From positions 1,660,968-1,724,967 of the forward strand of contig LNAC01000163.1 of assembly GCA_002007465.1 (NCBI GenBank): DNA of 64,000 nucleotides, given 5' to 3'. The translations under genes were made by a program, and so were the position numbers. Positions 48,550 to 61,978 of the stretch are shown one piece after another (within the stretch, counting starts at the first letter, position 1; each line of letters begins with the position of its first letter). The DNA is from Ailurus styani. Lineage: Eukaryota; Chordata; Mammalia; Carnivora; Ailuridae. The notes under the pieces are model-generated. The model did no database searches, had not been told where the DNA came from, and saw nothing but the letters and a program-made list of their open reading frames with translations.

Positions 48550-50234
48550 GATGACAGCGCATGATGCCATCGGCGTCCTCCCTTCTTCCTCTCAGTCCTG
48601 GGCCGTGATCCATCACTGTCTAGGCTTGTGACGCTGGTGCCAGCTGGCACACTTGCCATCTCCGTTGCCTTCTCCAGCCCCATTTAGGGATGCATGGAGG
48701 GAGGCCATAATGTCGGTGTCACATGAGCAGATGGTGAGGCTGTGCCGGACCCAAGCGCTAGAGGAGGGTTGATGATATCCGTGTGAAAGGAGCAATTATG
48801 GCTGTGGGGGGGAAGGAGCTCACGTACCAGGGTTTTTCCTCAGCTTCACTTCCCAAGAATGACAATCTGGTATATAAAAATGCATTAAATCCTGACTGTT
48901 CCACAAGGATTCAGAAGGCAGAAGCCAGCCATATCTGAACTCCTGCCTCTCAGGGTTGAGAGCACTGTGTCTCTACCCTCCAGTGATTAGAGAAAAGTGA
49001 AGGTCACAAAGAGTGGTAACGGAGACAAAGCTGAGGGAAAAGGCTGAGATGACAGTACATTTTCCTTGGGTCTGTGAAGTCTGGAGCCATTGTGGACATT
49101 AATTTACATGACCTGATATAAACTCGAACAGGTAATGACAGTATGACTCGCGACAGCAAGTGGATATGAGTATGTGTGTGTGTGGACATGTGTGCACACT
49201 CATCCAGGAGCGTGGGAGCAGACATGTGAGGTTGGAACGAGAGGACTGATATCTGGTCTGGAGTGTAAGGGGCATCCGAGAAGCTGGGGAAGCCCAGTCT
49301 AGGTGACTAACCATCTCAGTTTGGACTGACCAGGACTGAGGGGCTCCTGGGACATGGGACCTTTCAGTGCTCAAACGGAGATCGTCCTGAACTAAGTGGG
49401 GGGCTAGGTCACTCTACCTGAGGCAATGAATGTTTCCCTCCCCAAAGGGGTTTCTCATTCTGGTTGTGCCAGGAGCTATCAAGACCACTGCAAGTTAATC
49501 AGTCAACCAACAACTGTTTATGGGAACTGCCTCTGTGTTCAGACCCAAACTAAGTGCTATGAAGGTGGAGAATTTGTGATCCAACTGGGGAGTGCTCATC
49601 AGCACAGGAACCAGACAATGATCTGTAGATCTGTAGGAGGGTGTCAGCCGATCCCCACTTGGGGTTCATACATGGTTGCCTTGCCTGGTGAGCTGGTAGG
49701 GAGGGAGTTGACAGAAGAATAGGTAAAGGGCTGATGGATGGGAGAGAAGGGAGTAAAGGGGGATGGAGAGATCAGCATGGGGTCTGTTTAGGAGACTGGC
49801 TTGAACTAACCCCATGGGCATATGTTCAATTCCAAAGACAGCAGGGATAAAGGAACTCAGCGGGAGCACTGCATCAGGGCTTAGATTATAAGATTCGGCA
49901 CAGTGGTGATGCAGAAGTAATGTCTTAGTGAGGACTCCAGGACACAGCACACTTGAAGGACTTGCAGGTTTTTCATATGAAGAAAGAGCCAGCCAGGCAC
50001 AAGTGTCTGTAGCTGCACACAAGGGATGGGGTGGGAAACTCACAAGTAGGAGGCTGACGAAAGTGGGAACCAAGATCATAAGCTGGAGGGGAAATGTGAG
50101 AAAATGGATCATGAGCCTTGTGAGACCTCCATGGGCACCTCTAGAAGTAAGTGTGAGCCTCAGAGGGGGTGGTTTCTCCACATAAACAGAGGCAAGAGCC
50201 AAGAAAGAGGAGGAAGAGATGGTGATGGTAAGGG

Positions 50235-50440
50235 TGAGGATATGTATGATGCATACGTCCCAGTACTGTCTCAGGACTTTACATAAACTCCGCTTCTGCC
50301 CAATGACCCTATATGGTAGGTATATTATTATTTCCATTTTACAGGTGAGGAAATAGAGGCATAGAGAGACTACAGGAATTGCATAATGTCACACAATTCA
50401 TAGGGGCAAGCCCAGGATGATGACTAAATATGCATTTCTC
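50235..50440 (-). mobile_element. MIR
   Basis: The part 'tattattatttccattttacaggtgaggaaat' (quoted in part) and the following gtcacacaattcatag are the reverse MIR core. Confidence 0.75.
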
Positions 50441-50922
50441 CACACAAACTTAGGTGGCCTGCAGAAAATCAAGTCACAAATATGTCAGCATGATGTTAAA
50501 GGGTAGACGGGGTGCTACAGACTGAGTGGTTTATTCAAATGTTTCCTAGTGTCAGTTTCCTTACTTGTAGGAAAGTTAATGACTAGCTCATAAATATGCA
50601 ATGAGGCATGTTTATATATTCTCATTTTGTTCCAAAAAGGAGTTTTATCAACCTCCATCAAATAAAGTAAGTGAGCATTGGTGAGAAGTTGGAACAGAAG
50701 AAGAAAGGAAATAAGGATGGAGACAGAATTCCATCCTGGAATGTAAGTTTTCTACTAGTCAACACAATAAGGAAATGGTAGTCAGTTGCACATTTCACAG
50801 TATCTGTAAGATAAAAACGAACCAATGGTTAAAGGGTTCTTATAAAGGGTGTGGCATGATAAATAAGGGCTCAATGTGGAGTACGACGGTGCTGTATTTT
50901 ATATGGGACCCCCGTGTCAATT

Positions 50923-51130
50923 TTTTTTTCAAATTATTTTTTAAAAGATATATTTATTTATTTGGGGGGGTACAAGCAAGGGGAGGAGGTACAGGGAGAG
51001 AGGGAATCTCAAGAAGACACCCCCTTGAGCTCAAAGCCTGATGTGGCACCAACCTCACGACCCCAAGATCACGACCTGAGCACGAAATCAAGAGTCGGAG
51101 GCTTAACTGACTGAGCCACCCAGGTGCCCT
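50923..51130 (-). mobile_element. Old SINEC
   Basis: The T-run followed by aaaagatatatttatttattt and the end ccacccaggtgccct are recognisable. Flanks (cccgtgtcaatt versus cctcatgtcaatt) match imperfectly. Confidence 0.87.
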
Positions 51131-52149
51131 TCCCCTCATGTCAATTCTTAACATAGACAGATGACATCACATCAAAGCAAAATGCATAAAAGCAATATTG
51201 TGGGACAGAATTGAGGAGGTGGGCGTTACGGTTCAGTCTAGGTTGAACTTGAGAGAGACAGCACGATGCAAGGCTAAGAGTGTGAGACACATTTCCTGGG
51301 TTGGAAACTCACTCTGCTGCTTATTAGGCATGGGGCTTAAAATCCTATGCTTCAGTTTCTCCATTTGTAAAATGGGGTAGCACAAGAACAGTATATTAAA
51401 CTGTGTATTAACTGTGTATTTAGAGCACTGTCTGACTAGGAAGAATGAACCAGACTATATATACTTCAAGCACTCCTTCCTAGGTATTGTTTCTGTCACC
51501 TTGGGTTTTTAGAAACTATTGGGTAGCAATGAATTGGAGACTATTTTCTAGTAAGTAAAGTGCTAGTGAAATACAGAACTGTCTTTTCTTTTTTTTACTG
51601 ATTTAATTGTTTAATATACTTAAATATTATTAGACTAGTAGAAGAAACCTTTAATCAGGCTCATCTCTGCAGGACAAGGCTCTTAACTTCTCCACATCCC
51701 AGTTCTTATGTGAGAAAAGATTGAGCTACTTTTCAAGGTTGCAATGATAATTGAGGATATTATACATAAATATCAACAACAGTATTTGGACACATAGTAA
51801 ATGCTTAATAAATGGTATCCCTAGTTACTATTGAATCTTATATCCCTTATTACAGTGGTTTTCCAAACTGCAGGTCTGAAACCATTATTGGATTATGAAA
51901 CAAATGTACACAATTTGAGTTCAACTAGAATTCTTTTAGTGAAAGAACAGAATAGAACTGCATGTATCAGAGTTTCACACATAGTAAGAGCAAGCGTTTT
52001 TATGTGAAACTTGTTTAGTATATAACATAGAGGCAGAGGAAGTGTGTATAATATAGTGTGAAATGCATTTCTTACTATGAGAGTAAAACAAAATCCTTCA
52101 ATAAAGCATGATTTTATTTTATACTTGTCTGATAGTGTGCAAGCTCCTT

Positions 52150-52375
52150 ATATTATAGTGACTAATACCCATAGGTTCAAATCCCAAATCCACTAATTAC
52201 CACTGTATGACTTTGAACCAACTACATAACCTGTCTATTCCTTAGTTTCCTCACCTGTGAAATGGGTAGCTCACTCCTTACATGAGAAATGCGTTCTCAT
52301 TGCAATGGTATGAGAACTATACGATTTAGGATATTGAAACCACTTATCAGGTACTCAACAACTGTTAGCTGTTAT
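52150..52375 (+). mobile_element. MIR
   Basis: Shows gttcaaatcccaaatcc, then the core tttcctcacctgtgaaatgg, then a 3' end near 52350-52370. Confidence 0.75.
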
Positions 52376-52717
52376 TTTATTAAAACTTAGGTAGAATATA
52401 AATTTTCTTCTGAAAAAGCAAATAATACCACATGAACCCAAGTATGTAAGAGAATATAAAGTCATCACCTTAGCTAGGACTGAATAATCAGTTTTTCCAT
52501 CTACAAAATGGTGCTTCTTGATAAATATTGTATTCCCACAAATACAAGTTTTTAAGAGCCATGTAACTATTCTCGGATTGCTATTTGCAAACAATACTAT
52601 CTCTCAAGTTATGAAGGAATAAAAATAAAATATTAAACCATTACTTAATTCTCCTTTGTCAATATATTTGATCTTTATTTTCCCTTTATAGTTTCATATT
52701 TTCTGAAAGAATTTTTG

Positions 52718-52905
52718 AAAAATTTATTTTATTGTGGTAAGAATACAAGATGAGATCAACCCCCTTGACAAATACGTAAGCATGGTATATGGGGTTATTG
52801 GTCATAGGTGCAATGTACAGCAGATTTTTTTGAGCTTATTCATCTAATTTAACTGAAACTTTATGCCTTTTGATGAATGATTCTCCATTTCCCTCCTCAG
52901 ACCTT
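52718..52905. mobile_element. L1M-like 3' UTR fragment
   Basis: ttattttattgtggtaaga followed by gtacagcagatttttttgagc resembles an old L1 3' UTR. Confidence 0.5.
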
Positions 52906-53570
52906 TGTCTTTTAATTAATAGGCAATTAAGCTGTGGTTAAGAATAATATTCTCTTGTGAAATCTGGAAAACTTACAATGGACCTGTGTATGTATGAGAA
53001 TTCACCCCTTCTTTAAAGAGAACAAAGGTATACCCATAGGCAAGAATATGTGGATAAAATGAGATTGTTCAGTCATTCAACTAATATTTATTGAGTGCCT
53101 ACTACATGCAGGCATTGGGGGTATTCACCTGCTAACAAAATTGAATAACCAATAACAAGACTGTTAACAAAACAGACATATCTTTAGACATGTGAGGCTT
53201 TCTGTGGGGGAGACAGAGATATAAAACAATCCCAAATAAAGGATAGTGAGGACTCATTGACCAACCACATAACAAGCTATATAACTTGAAATACATTATC
53301 TTACATGATACTCATGCCTCACTGTGAGATACTGAGTTACCCTCATTGAAAGAAGAGAAAATTTTAAAAAAGAGAGAGAAGAGAAAATTTATTCAAGCTC
53401 ACAGACCTACTGAATGGTGGAGTCAGGGTTTGAACGTCTGGTGCCATTTAACCACTTTTATACTTCAAACCTGCAGTTGGCATAATGAGATAATGCCTGT
53501 AAAATGCTTAGCACATGGTAAGTGCTCAGTCCTTTCTCTTGTTCTTTGAGTGCTATATGCTTGTTCTTTC

Positions 53571-53669
53571 CCCTTTTTTGAAGTTTTTATTTAAACTCCA
53601 GTTAGTTAACATTACAATATGTTAGTTTCATGTGTACAATATAGTGACTCAACACTTCCATACAACATG
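53571..53669 (-). mobile_element. Carnivoran L1 3' end
   Basis: The phrases ttaaactccagttagttaac and gtgtacaatatagtgactca are the reverse of the common carnivoran L1 3' UTR end, with the A-tail shown as a T-run at the left. Confidence 0.8.
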
Positions 53670-53739
53670 CTTGTTCTTCTCAATGCTTTTTTACATGGCT
53701 TTGGGAGAAGAAGATGGAGGTTACCCGAGGCACCCCCAC

Positions 53740-54600
53740 AACCACCACTCTCCTTTCTTAGTATTTAAAATCACTACTTTCTCCTGCCTCTGATCATTCT
53801 TTCCCAGACTCCTTTTAATGTCCCTTTTACTGTGCCTGGTTTGTAAGCAGTAGTGCCCTCCTAGGATCTATCCTTGCCCCTCTTTTCATTTCCTTTTCAT
53901 GCTCTCTTCTTGAGATCTCATCTCTTTCTATGGATTCTCCTCTTACACTGATTCCACTGACCCTTCCTATCACCACCCTTGGCCCTGCACACCCCCCCTG
54001 ACCACCAACCTTGGGGTCCACAGATAGTCCAAATGCCGTAAGTCTGAAATGGAGTTTGGCATTTCTCCTCCCCTCAACCTGCCACTTCTCTTGAGTTTCC
54101 ATCCTGGTAAATCCAATCAACACCTCAGTCACCGACGTTAGAATTCTCAATGCCATCTCAGACATTTCCTTCTTCCTTCACCTTGGTCACTCCTCTTCAT
54201 GCCATTCCTGGTTAGTTGTTGGGTCTTACCACAGTGCCCCTCCTATTTATGGTATTTTTGTTCTCCCAGCTGCCATGCTCTTTTCGGGCGCCCATAGTCC
54301 ACCATGTACACTTCTGAAATCTTGTCCCACACGCTCTTGTTGCCTTTGGGATCCCAACCCATTTGTGCCATCACCTACTTTGCTGCTAAAGACTTATGAT
54401 CCTAAAACACAGGTAGGATTATGTCTTTCTACTCCTCCCAAATCTTCAGTGATAGTTATTTCAGGTAAACCAAGCAATTTTCTGTCTATTAAACACCTTG
54501 GGCTTTGTCCTACCTATGTTTTGGTAATGGAGAGAAGAAGCCTATCATTTGAACAGAGAACAAGCCAGTAAAACTCATCAGGCATTACTCCTCAGTTAGG
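53740..54600 (+). mobile_element. L2 LINE fragment
   Basis: C/T-rich sequence with phrases such as cacctcagtcaccgacgtt and ctcagacatttccttc resembles the 3' coding part of L2. It is old and not coding. Confidence 0.5.
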
Positions 54601-55581
54601 AGAAAATACACAGGTCTATTTCTCAGTCCCGGCTGCCTGGCCACTCTTTAAAGAACAAATGTAAATATAACATTCTGGTCTTTTATTTCCCCAATTCTAT
54701 CTTCTAGTATCATGTTTGTTATTTATTGGTGAATAATATGGAGAAATGTAAAGTGTATAATATTCTAGGTAGACTTACAATTACACTAAGGAAAGGATAA
54801 TTATTAAGTCTAAGTTAAGCTAAATTGGGCCACAGGATTTTCTCTTTGATCTTCTGCCATTAGGGATTTTTAAAAATCCGATGACATGGATGAATATAAC
54901 AACACAAAATTGGCAAGCACAGCTAATATCAGAGAAAGCAGAATAAAAATTCAAAATGATTTTGTCATTTGAGAACGTTCATTAGTGATAAACGTAAAGT
55001 TCCACAGCAAGGTTTTGCTATTCAATGACTTCGGGGGCTAGTACAGTGGAAGGCCCAGAACTCTGGCCTGAGAATCTCACCGACCGTTATTGGCCCTGCA
55101 CTTCCCCAGGGCTGCCTCAGGCCTCTGGTGTGTGTGGGGGAGGGGGTGGGGTGGGGTCAAAGCTCAGTGATGTTAAATGTGTGAGAACGTGAGAGTGATG
55201 ACCTGAGGAGTCAAGAGAAGCCTTTGAAAAGAAAGTCCTGCATGACTTCGATCAGCATTTTATTTATTACCTACTTACCAGAAGTAGGTTATCTTATCTC
55301 GGTGGATGGAAGCAATGCATAAATGATCTCTATGGTCTAAAACTCTACAGTCCTACTTACTACCTCCTTTGTTAAAGTAAACTAAGTTGACTTGAGTGCT
55401 AATCTCAAGTTTCTCAGCAGAAGCATTGTAAGTCAGCAGACAACTACTGAATACCAACTATGTGCTAAACCCCTCAGCTAGGAGTAGGAATGTAAGAAGG
55501 AAGGAAGTTCTTCATTTTACCAACAAATGAGCAAGTGGCCAAATGATAGGTGTTTAACACTGTTTAGTTGTTATAATTGGA

Positions 55582-55650
55582 GGACGGATGGATGGGTGGA
55601 TGGATGGAAGGATAAATGTGTAGGAGGATGGGAGGGCGGATGGATGGATA
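55582..55650 (+). repeat. Imperfect (GGAT)n array
   Basis: GGAT/GGAC/GGGT units interrupted by aaggataaatgtgtaggag. Confidence 0.85.
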
Positions 55651-55800
55651 TTTTGATGAAATCAAGAAGAGAATATTTATATTCTGAGTATATTTATGCC
55701 CACAGTCTAATTCTGCTTTATGTCAAAGGGTGGTGACTTTAAGCCTGGGAGAGACTGAACCAAGATCAATCCTCACTCTTCTTTCTCTTCGTTTTATTGC

Positions 55801-56421
55801 AGCAGGCAGAATCCTGAGCAGATCTGCAAGACTTCTGCCCCCTAGTGTTCATGCTCGGTATGATCCTTTTCTTTGGTGTGGGCAAGACCTATGAATATAA
55901 CGGAATGGCATTTCCTTGATTATGGTATATTATATAGCAAAGATGTAGGAACTATAATGATGTGATTAAGGTCCCTAATCAGTTCACTTCGGGTTAATAA
56001 AAAGAGAGAGATTATCCTGGGCAGACCTGACCTACTAATCCCTTGAGACCTTTAAATGACGTTTTGAATGAGACGTTTTAAATGAGATTTGAAGCAGTAG
56101 AAATATACTCTGTTGGCAAACTGCCATATTGTGGAGAAGACCACATGGCCAGGAATGGTGGGCTGACTCTAGGGACTGAGGGTCTCAGTCCTACAGGAAC
56201 TGAATTCTGCCAACAACTAGTGAGTTTGGAAGAAGACCCTAGGCCTCAGATGAGATTACAGTCCCACTTGACACCTTAACTTCCACCTAATAAAATACCA
56301 AGCAGAAGACCCCCATTAACTCACACACAGACTCCTGATCCACTGAAAGCAAGAGATAAGTTTGTGTGGTTTTAAGTGGCTATGTGTGTGGCCATTTGTT
56401 ACATAGCACAGAACAGTAAAA
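55801..56421 (+). mobile_element. MLT1/MaLR-like solo LTR, opposite orientation
   Basis: Shows gcaggcagaatcctgagc at the start, attatcctgggcagacctg in the middle and gtggccatttgttacatagc at the end, the sense order of the same LTR type as 16713-17186. It is diverged, with no internal genes. Confidence 0.55.
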
Positions 56422-57084
56422 TAAGAGGGAAACTCTCTAGTAACCACTATGAAGAGTCAGCCCCATGGGGGCTGCTCTAGCAGATGAGCGGAATTGCAGC
56501 TTTTTTGCTTTCACTGACTCTCCTTCATAAACCCCAGAAACTGGAGTTGGCTTTCTTCTGCTAAGGTAGAAGTTCCTGAGCTTCTCCACATCAAGGTCCT
56601 CTAAGTGTTTTCCTCCTATGAGCCCTACAATTAAAACACGTTGTTTATTTAACAGATTGCATGTATTTACTCTCAAATAATTAATTTGATTTCTAATTTT
56701 AATTAAGTAATTGCTCTTGAATAAAATATAAGTGCAGAGATTCTGACTGGCATGAAATGAACAGAATAACCAAATCAATTTGTGATTTTTATCCCAAACC
56801 AGAAAAAAGAGATACTTTGGTTATTCCTTTGAGGCTTAACATGGGTAAAAGTATATTTCACTTCTATTCAAGCTTTTTTGAAAGACAGAAAATAGCTCAC
56901 TGCCCCTAACAGTTGACATCATTTGAGATGGGCCCCCAGACCCTAACTGCCCTACTTTAAGAAATACACACTTAGGCCCATACTCATGCTTCTACTCATT
57001 CCCTGGCTGGAGAGGACTCAACTAAGGGTAGATACTTGGCCCAAGATAGGCCCATGAGCTTCTCTCTTGAGAATTCGAAGTGAC

Positions 57085-57233
57085 GGGCACCTGGGTGGCT
57101 CAGTGGGTTGAGGCCTCTGCCTTCGGCTCAGGTCATGATCTCAGGGTCCTGGGATCGAGGCCTGCATCGGGCTCTCTGCTCAGCGGGGAGCCTGCTTCCC
57201 CCTCTCTCTCTGCCTGCCTCCCTGCCTACTTGT

Positions 57234-57275
<42 letters not shown>

Positions 57276-57306
57276 AAATAAATAAATAAAATATTTAAAA
57301 AAAAAA
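57085..57306 (+). mobile_element. Can-SINE with exact 14-bp target duplication
   Basis: The sequence gaattcgaagtgac is present at 57071-57084 and 57307-57320. It has a long CT run (about 57235-57272) and an intact A-tail. It is antisense to PLPPR1. Confidence 0.96.
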
Positions 57307-59587
57307 GAATTCGAAGTGACAATCACAGACCTTGTGTGTCTTTGTTGACCACTTGAACTCAGGACGTAAAAGTCCTAGAACTACAGAGTTGCCTTGTGTG
57401 GCTGTCTGCACCTGGGAAACCTGTGAGAGCAAATGGAGAGATCTACGTAGAGAAGAATGAAGTGCAAAGTCAAGAGAGCATAAGGCCTGGAGAGAATGGG
57501 TAATTTTACTTTTGATGGTTTTTTAGTTTCTTGTTTTAGTTTATGCTGAGGCCAGTCTATCCCTCCCGAGTTTCATAGGATTCACTTTTACCCTGATTAA
57601 AAATTTTGGTTTTGGCTGCACGTAGAGCAATTCGTTTTCTGTCATATGACTCCAAAGAGCCGTGGCCAAAACAACCTATCCTGTTCTGAAAGGAAAGGAG
57701 CTTCTGCTGTAATGCCACAAATATTTTTGGATTCAACCGTCTCAGTTCCTGACTTCTTTACAGGAATGAGCACCATTGGGTAAGCTACAAGAATAAGAAG
57801 TGGGCTATTAGAATGCCTGTCTTTAGATACTAAAACCAAAGGTGTTACTCTCCTCTTGTGGTGGAAGAGGAGAAGGTACAGAAGTGAGAAGAGCCTTTCA
57901 TGTGTCATCTACTCCAGTCAAAAACACTGAAGAAAATCTTTGGAAATATGATTGGTCAAGCATCAGTAAGAGTGAGCCCTACTCAAAGGAATGAAGACTT
58001 AGGTCATTTCTGACAGTCAAGACAAATGCAGCAGACATATTAACTGCATAAGTATGTCTAAGGGAGTATGAGTGGAAGTAGCGGAAGAAAATCTTATTAA
58101 TCTGTGAGAATGAGACCTCAATTTTTAAAGAGCCAATTGAAGAAACTACAAACTATAATTTCAAAAGGAAATATAATTTTGTCATCTTTAAAATTTCTTT
58201 CATTAATAATCAACAGAAGTTTTTGGTAAAAAGAGATATGGACTTAATCAGCAGGCATAGCCACTGTAGGAGCAAAACCTGGTGTCACAGGTGTATGGGT
58301 CCAGTATCTGAATCACCATCATGGCAGCCTTTACTTTCTCACTGAGTGCTGACTTGGCTTTGGGGAGACTGGGTTGACATTCTGCCTAGAGAACTTGTCC
58401 CAACCAATTTGTCCTAACAAATCTAATTTGTCCTGACAAATCATCTTGAGTCTCGGGCCTTGTCTTAAGAAAAAAGAGAACTTTGTTCTTACTTCCTTCA
58501 GTCTAGCCATACCACAATAACATCCGCATTAAAACCCTAGTGTATGATGTTCCAAGAAAAGGTAACTTACTTAGGGACTTCAACAATCAATTGATTCAAC
58601 AATCATTTAATCTCAGGAAAATAGGGTAGGATTTAAGCCCAACAAAAGAGATTTGCCCAGTCATTATGGATCCTTCTGTAGTAGGATTAAGTTCTATGGG
58701 GCATCATGGTAGATTTTGATTCTGTACTTTTCTGTATTTGGGGCTGGAGGCATGAAATATGTTTTTCATCATTAGGACTACTTTGATATAGGATACTAGG
58801 TATAGAGGTCATTATAGAGAACTCAGAAGTGGATGGACAATACACACCCAAACTCCTGAAATTGCTCCGGAAGTCCCCCTTGACCACCTCCGCAGTGTGA
58901 TGTGATCGCTCCTGTGCAGATCGCAAACGATCCCCACACTTAGGACACAGCATGGCCATCCTCAATTTCCCTATGTCTTCCACCACCAAGCTGTGAGGCC
59001 CTAAGGAAAGGGTCTTGCGAATCGGTAGCCCCAGCTTGGCCCAGGGACATAATAGGTATTTACAAGATATCACCTGACTGAATGGATGAAATTCTATAAT
59101 TGGTTTTACTCATAGCAACTCTGCCATTTGTTTAAGGAACATATCACCTGAAACTGTTTGGGATGGTTTATTAGTATATTGGTTAAAACTAAGTTTTTGA
59201 TATAAATCAAAGTGCTCTGAACAGTGATCTCTAGTATGAAAGATGTTAATAAGTACTTTGGAAAGATGGAGGGAGGGCAGGAGATCTGTGGTCAAATAAA
59301 GTTGTAATTACTTTGCTCTAAAAAATAAGGGATACTTTCATGGACCTTGTGTTTTCATGGTTTTAACAGGATGGCAGAGATAAAATAAGTTGCTACTTAA
59401 ATACTGAAATCATACTGTAATCTGTAATCTCGTAAATAAAATCACACAATTTCTTAAAATAAAAATGATTATTGAGAATTCCTGTTTGTTATCTAAATTC
59501 CTGATCTACTTGGGGGGAAAAGGCACTGGAAAACGATTTTATGAAGTTAAATCAGAATGGAAACAAGAAACTAGCACTGAATTTTCT

Positions 59588-59792
59588 TTCTTTTTTTTCT
59601 TTTTTAAGATTTTGCTTATTTATTTGACAGAGAGAGAGATCACAAGCAGGCAGAGAGGCAGGCAGAGGGAGAGGGGGAAGCAGGCTCCCCGCTGAGCAGA
59701 GAGCCCCATGCAGGGCTCCATTCCAGGACCCTGAGATCATGACCTGAGCCGAAGGCAGAGGCTTTAACCCACTGAGCCACCCAGGGGCCCCT
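59588..59792 (-). mobile_element. Can-SINE
   Basis: Flanks agcactgaattttct (59573-59587) and aacactgaattttct (59793-59807) differ by one base. Confidence 0.94.
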
Positions 59793-61139
59793 AACACTGA
59801 ATTTTCTACATACCATGTAAAACAAATACTAAAGATTCCAACTAGGGAAAAAAAAAAAACCCCTAAGGAAAGCAGAGCTTCCTATGCTTGCTTTCAAATA
59901 ATTTTAAACCAAAGTACTTAAGATACCATTTTAATTTCCCTACGAGAAAGGAACATGATTCTTCTTTCTTCATATGCATTGCTAAGTTACTTGGGAATTA
60001 GGCAAATGAGAAGAAAAGGAAAAACACTCTTAAATCAACCAGTTTGTTTTTCTTTCTAATTAAAACAGGTAAATCTCGACATGGCAAAAGATGGAGAGGT
60101 TCTCATTTTCCTTTAAAAATCACTGCGTAGGGATCTTCCTTGTCTTCCTTAAAACTACTGAATAAATTGTCTCTAAGAGAGTGCCTCTCCCAAAGACATT
60201 ACAAGATCTTGTATAAATGAACACAGCCTTGAACCTTCACTCAAACTCCTGGCGGCTGTCAGATCACACACAGGTGCTCAGGCCTGCACCTGCTTCACTC
60301 TGGCTGCATCTCAGTGAAGCCACTGATCCTAGTGAAAGCAATCAGGTGAGCATCTAGATTCATCTAGCTTACCAGATGCTTCCCATCATGGAGAAATGTT
60401 TTGCATTGATGGAAATGTTCTATATCTGTACTCTCAATATGTTAGCCACTTAGGGATATGTGGCTATCAAACCCTTGGGATATGGCAACTGCTACTGAGG
60501 AATAGAACTTAAAAATTGTATCTCATTTTAATTTATTTAAATTTAAATACCTATACATGGCTAGTGGCTACGTATTGGATGGTGCATGATGGCTATGCAT
60601 TAGCAGGATGGAACTATTAACCAAGCATAAATTTGAACCTCTAAAAAAATTATAAAACACTCTAATACATAAGGGTATAAATTGAAAAATATATCATCAG
60701 AGTTTTACTCACCAGATATTAATCATTGTTAATATATGAGGTGTGTTTATTCTTCTAGATGTTTTCTTTCTCTCCATGGATATAAACCATACACACTCAT
60801 AAGTAGATTTAAAATATATGAAGTAGAACCACACTATACATGCTGTTCCACAGCCTGTATTTCTCTTAACATGTTTGACCACCTTTCTATGTTGGTACAC
60901 AGAGATCTTTATAGTTACACAGCCAGTAGGTTCCCTTCTTTGCCCAGTCTGTCTCATTTTTGTTATCTGTAATCAAGGAGTTCTGATTAACACAGGCATG
61001 TCCAGGGACCAGATTCACCTTTTGGGTTAGCAGGCTGGGCATATCAAGGACCCTATCTGTCTGAGAATAGAAGAAGTAGGTACAAACTCCAAAGAGGAGA
61101 GTGCTGCATGGCAGGCAGAGAAAGTTAACATTTTATCAC

Positions 61140-61700
61140 AGATTCAAAAGGAAATACCGAGGGTTTTGAGCAGGGAAGTGGCACCATCAAGCCTATCACT
61201 AAAGAGAGTGACCTTGGTAGTAAACTGTCTCAGATGGGAGCACAGACCCTTGATAGAGAAACCAGTGGCTTCTAAGGCGAATGGGGTCCCAGTCTAGAAG
61301 AGGCAATGAGGAGCTAGAAGAACACTTACCCTGTCTTCACGTCCAGTAGCACAAGGGGTATGGGAGATGAAGCAAAGCTACCAGGAGGGCTCTAGGGAAG
61401 CAGTATAATTAGGAAGGTCAAATTCATAGCAAGAAGAGGAAGGTACTATTCAGACAAGGTTAAGAAGATAAGGGACTTTAGTGGTGACACACGTGTGAGT
61501 TTTATTTCACAGGGCGGCAGCTTAGAGGTTGAGGAGGGTGGGAGATTGGATCAATTAGCATTGTGTGGAGCATGAGAGAGATGACCTGGAGTCCTTGTTT
61601 CTCAATTGTGTTAATACAGACAAGGACAAAAGGCATGACAGAATTAGCTCCAAGTTTCTGGGCAGCAGATTAGTGGGCCTGTACTGAGGAGGGAGGAGGA
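61140..61700 (-). mobile_element. L2 LINE fragment
   Basis: The run gttttgagcagggaagtggca is the typical reverse-strand L2 3' coding region. It is diverged and interrupted. Confidence 0.5.
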
Positions 61701-61774
61701 GACAGAGCTCTTTCACGTTGTGCTGTGAATTAACAAAATAGAAATCCTTTGGTGCTAGTATACGAATGTGACCT

Positions 61775-61978
61775 TTTAAAAAAATTTTTTTAAGATTTTA
61801 TTTATTTATTTGACAGAGAGAGACACAGCGAGAGAGGAAACACAAGCAGAGGGAGTAGGAGAGGGAGAAGCAGGCTTCCTGCGGAGCGGGGAACCTGACA
61901 CGGGGCTCGATCCCAGGACCCTGGGATCATGACCTGAGCTGAAGGCAGACACTTAAAGACTGAGCCACCCAGCGCCCC
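61775..61978 (-). mobile_element. Can-SINE, older type
   Basis: The body ends ccacccagcgcccc. Similar ttaaaaaa runs flank it, so the exact limits are uncertain. Confidence 0.92.
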
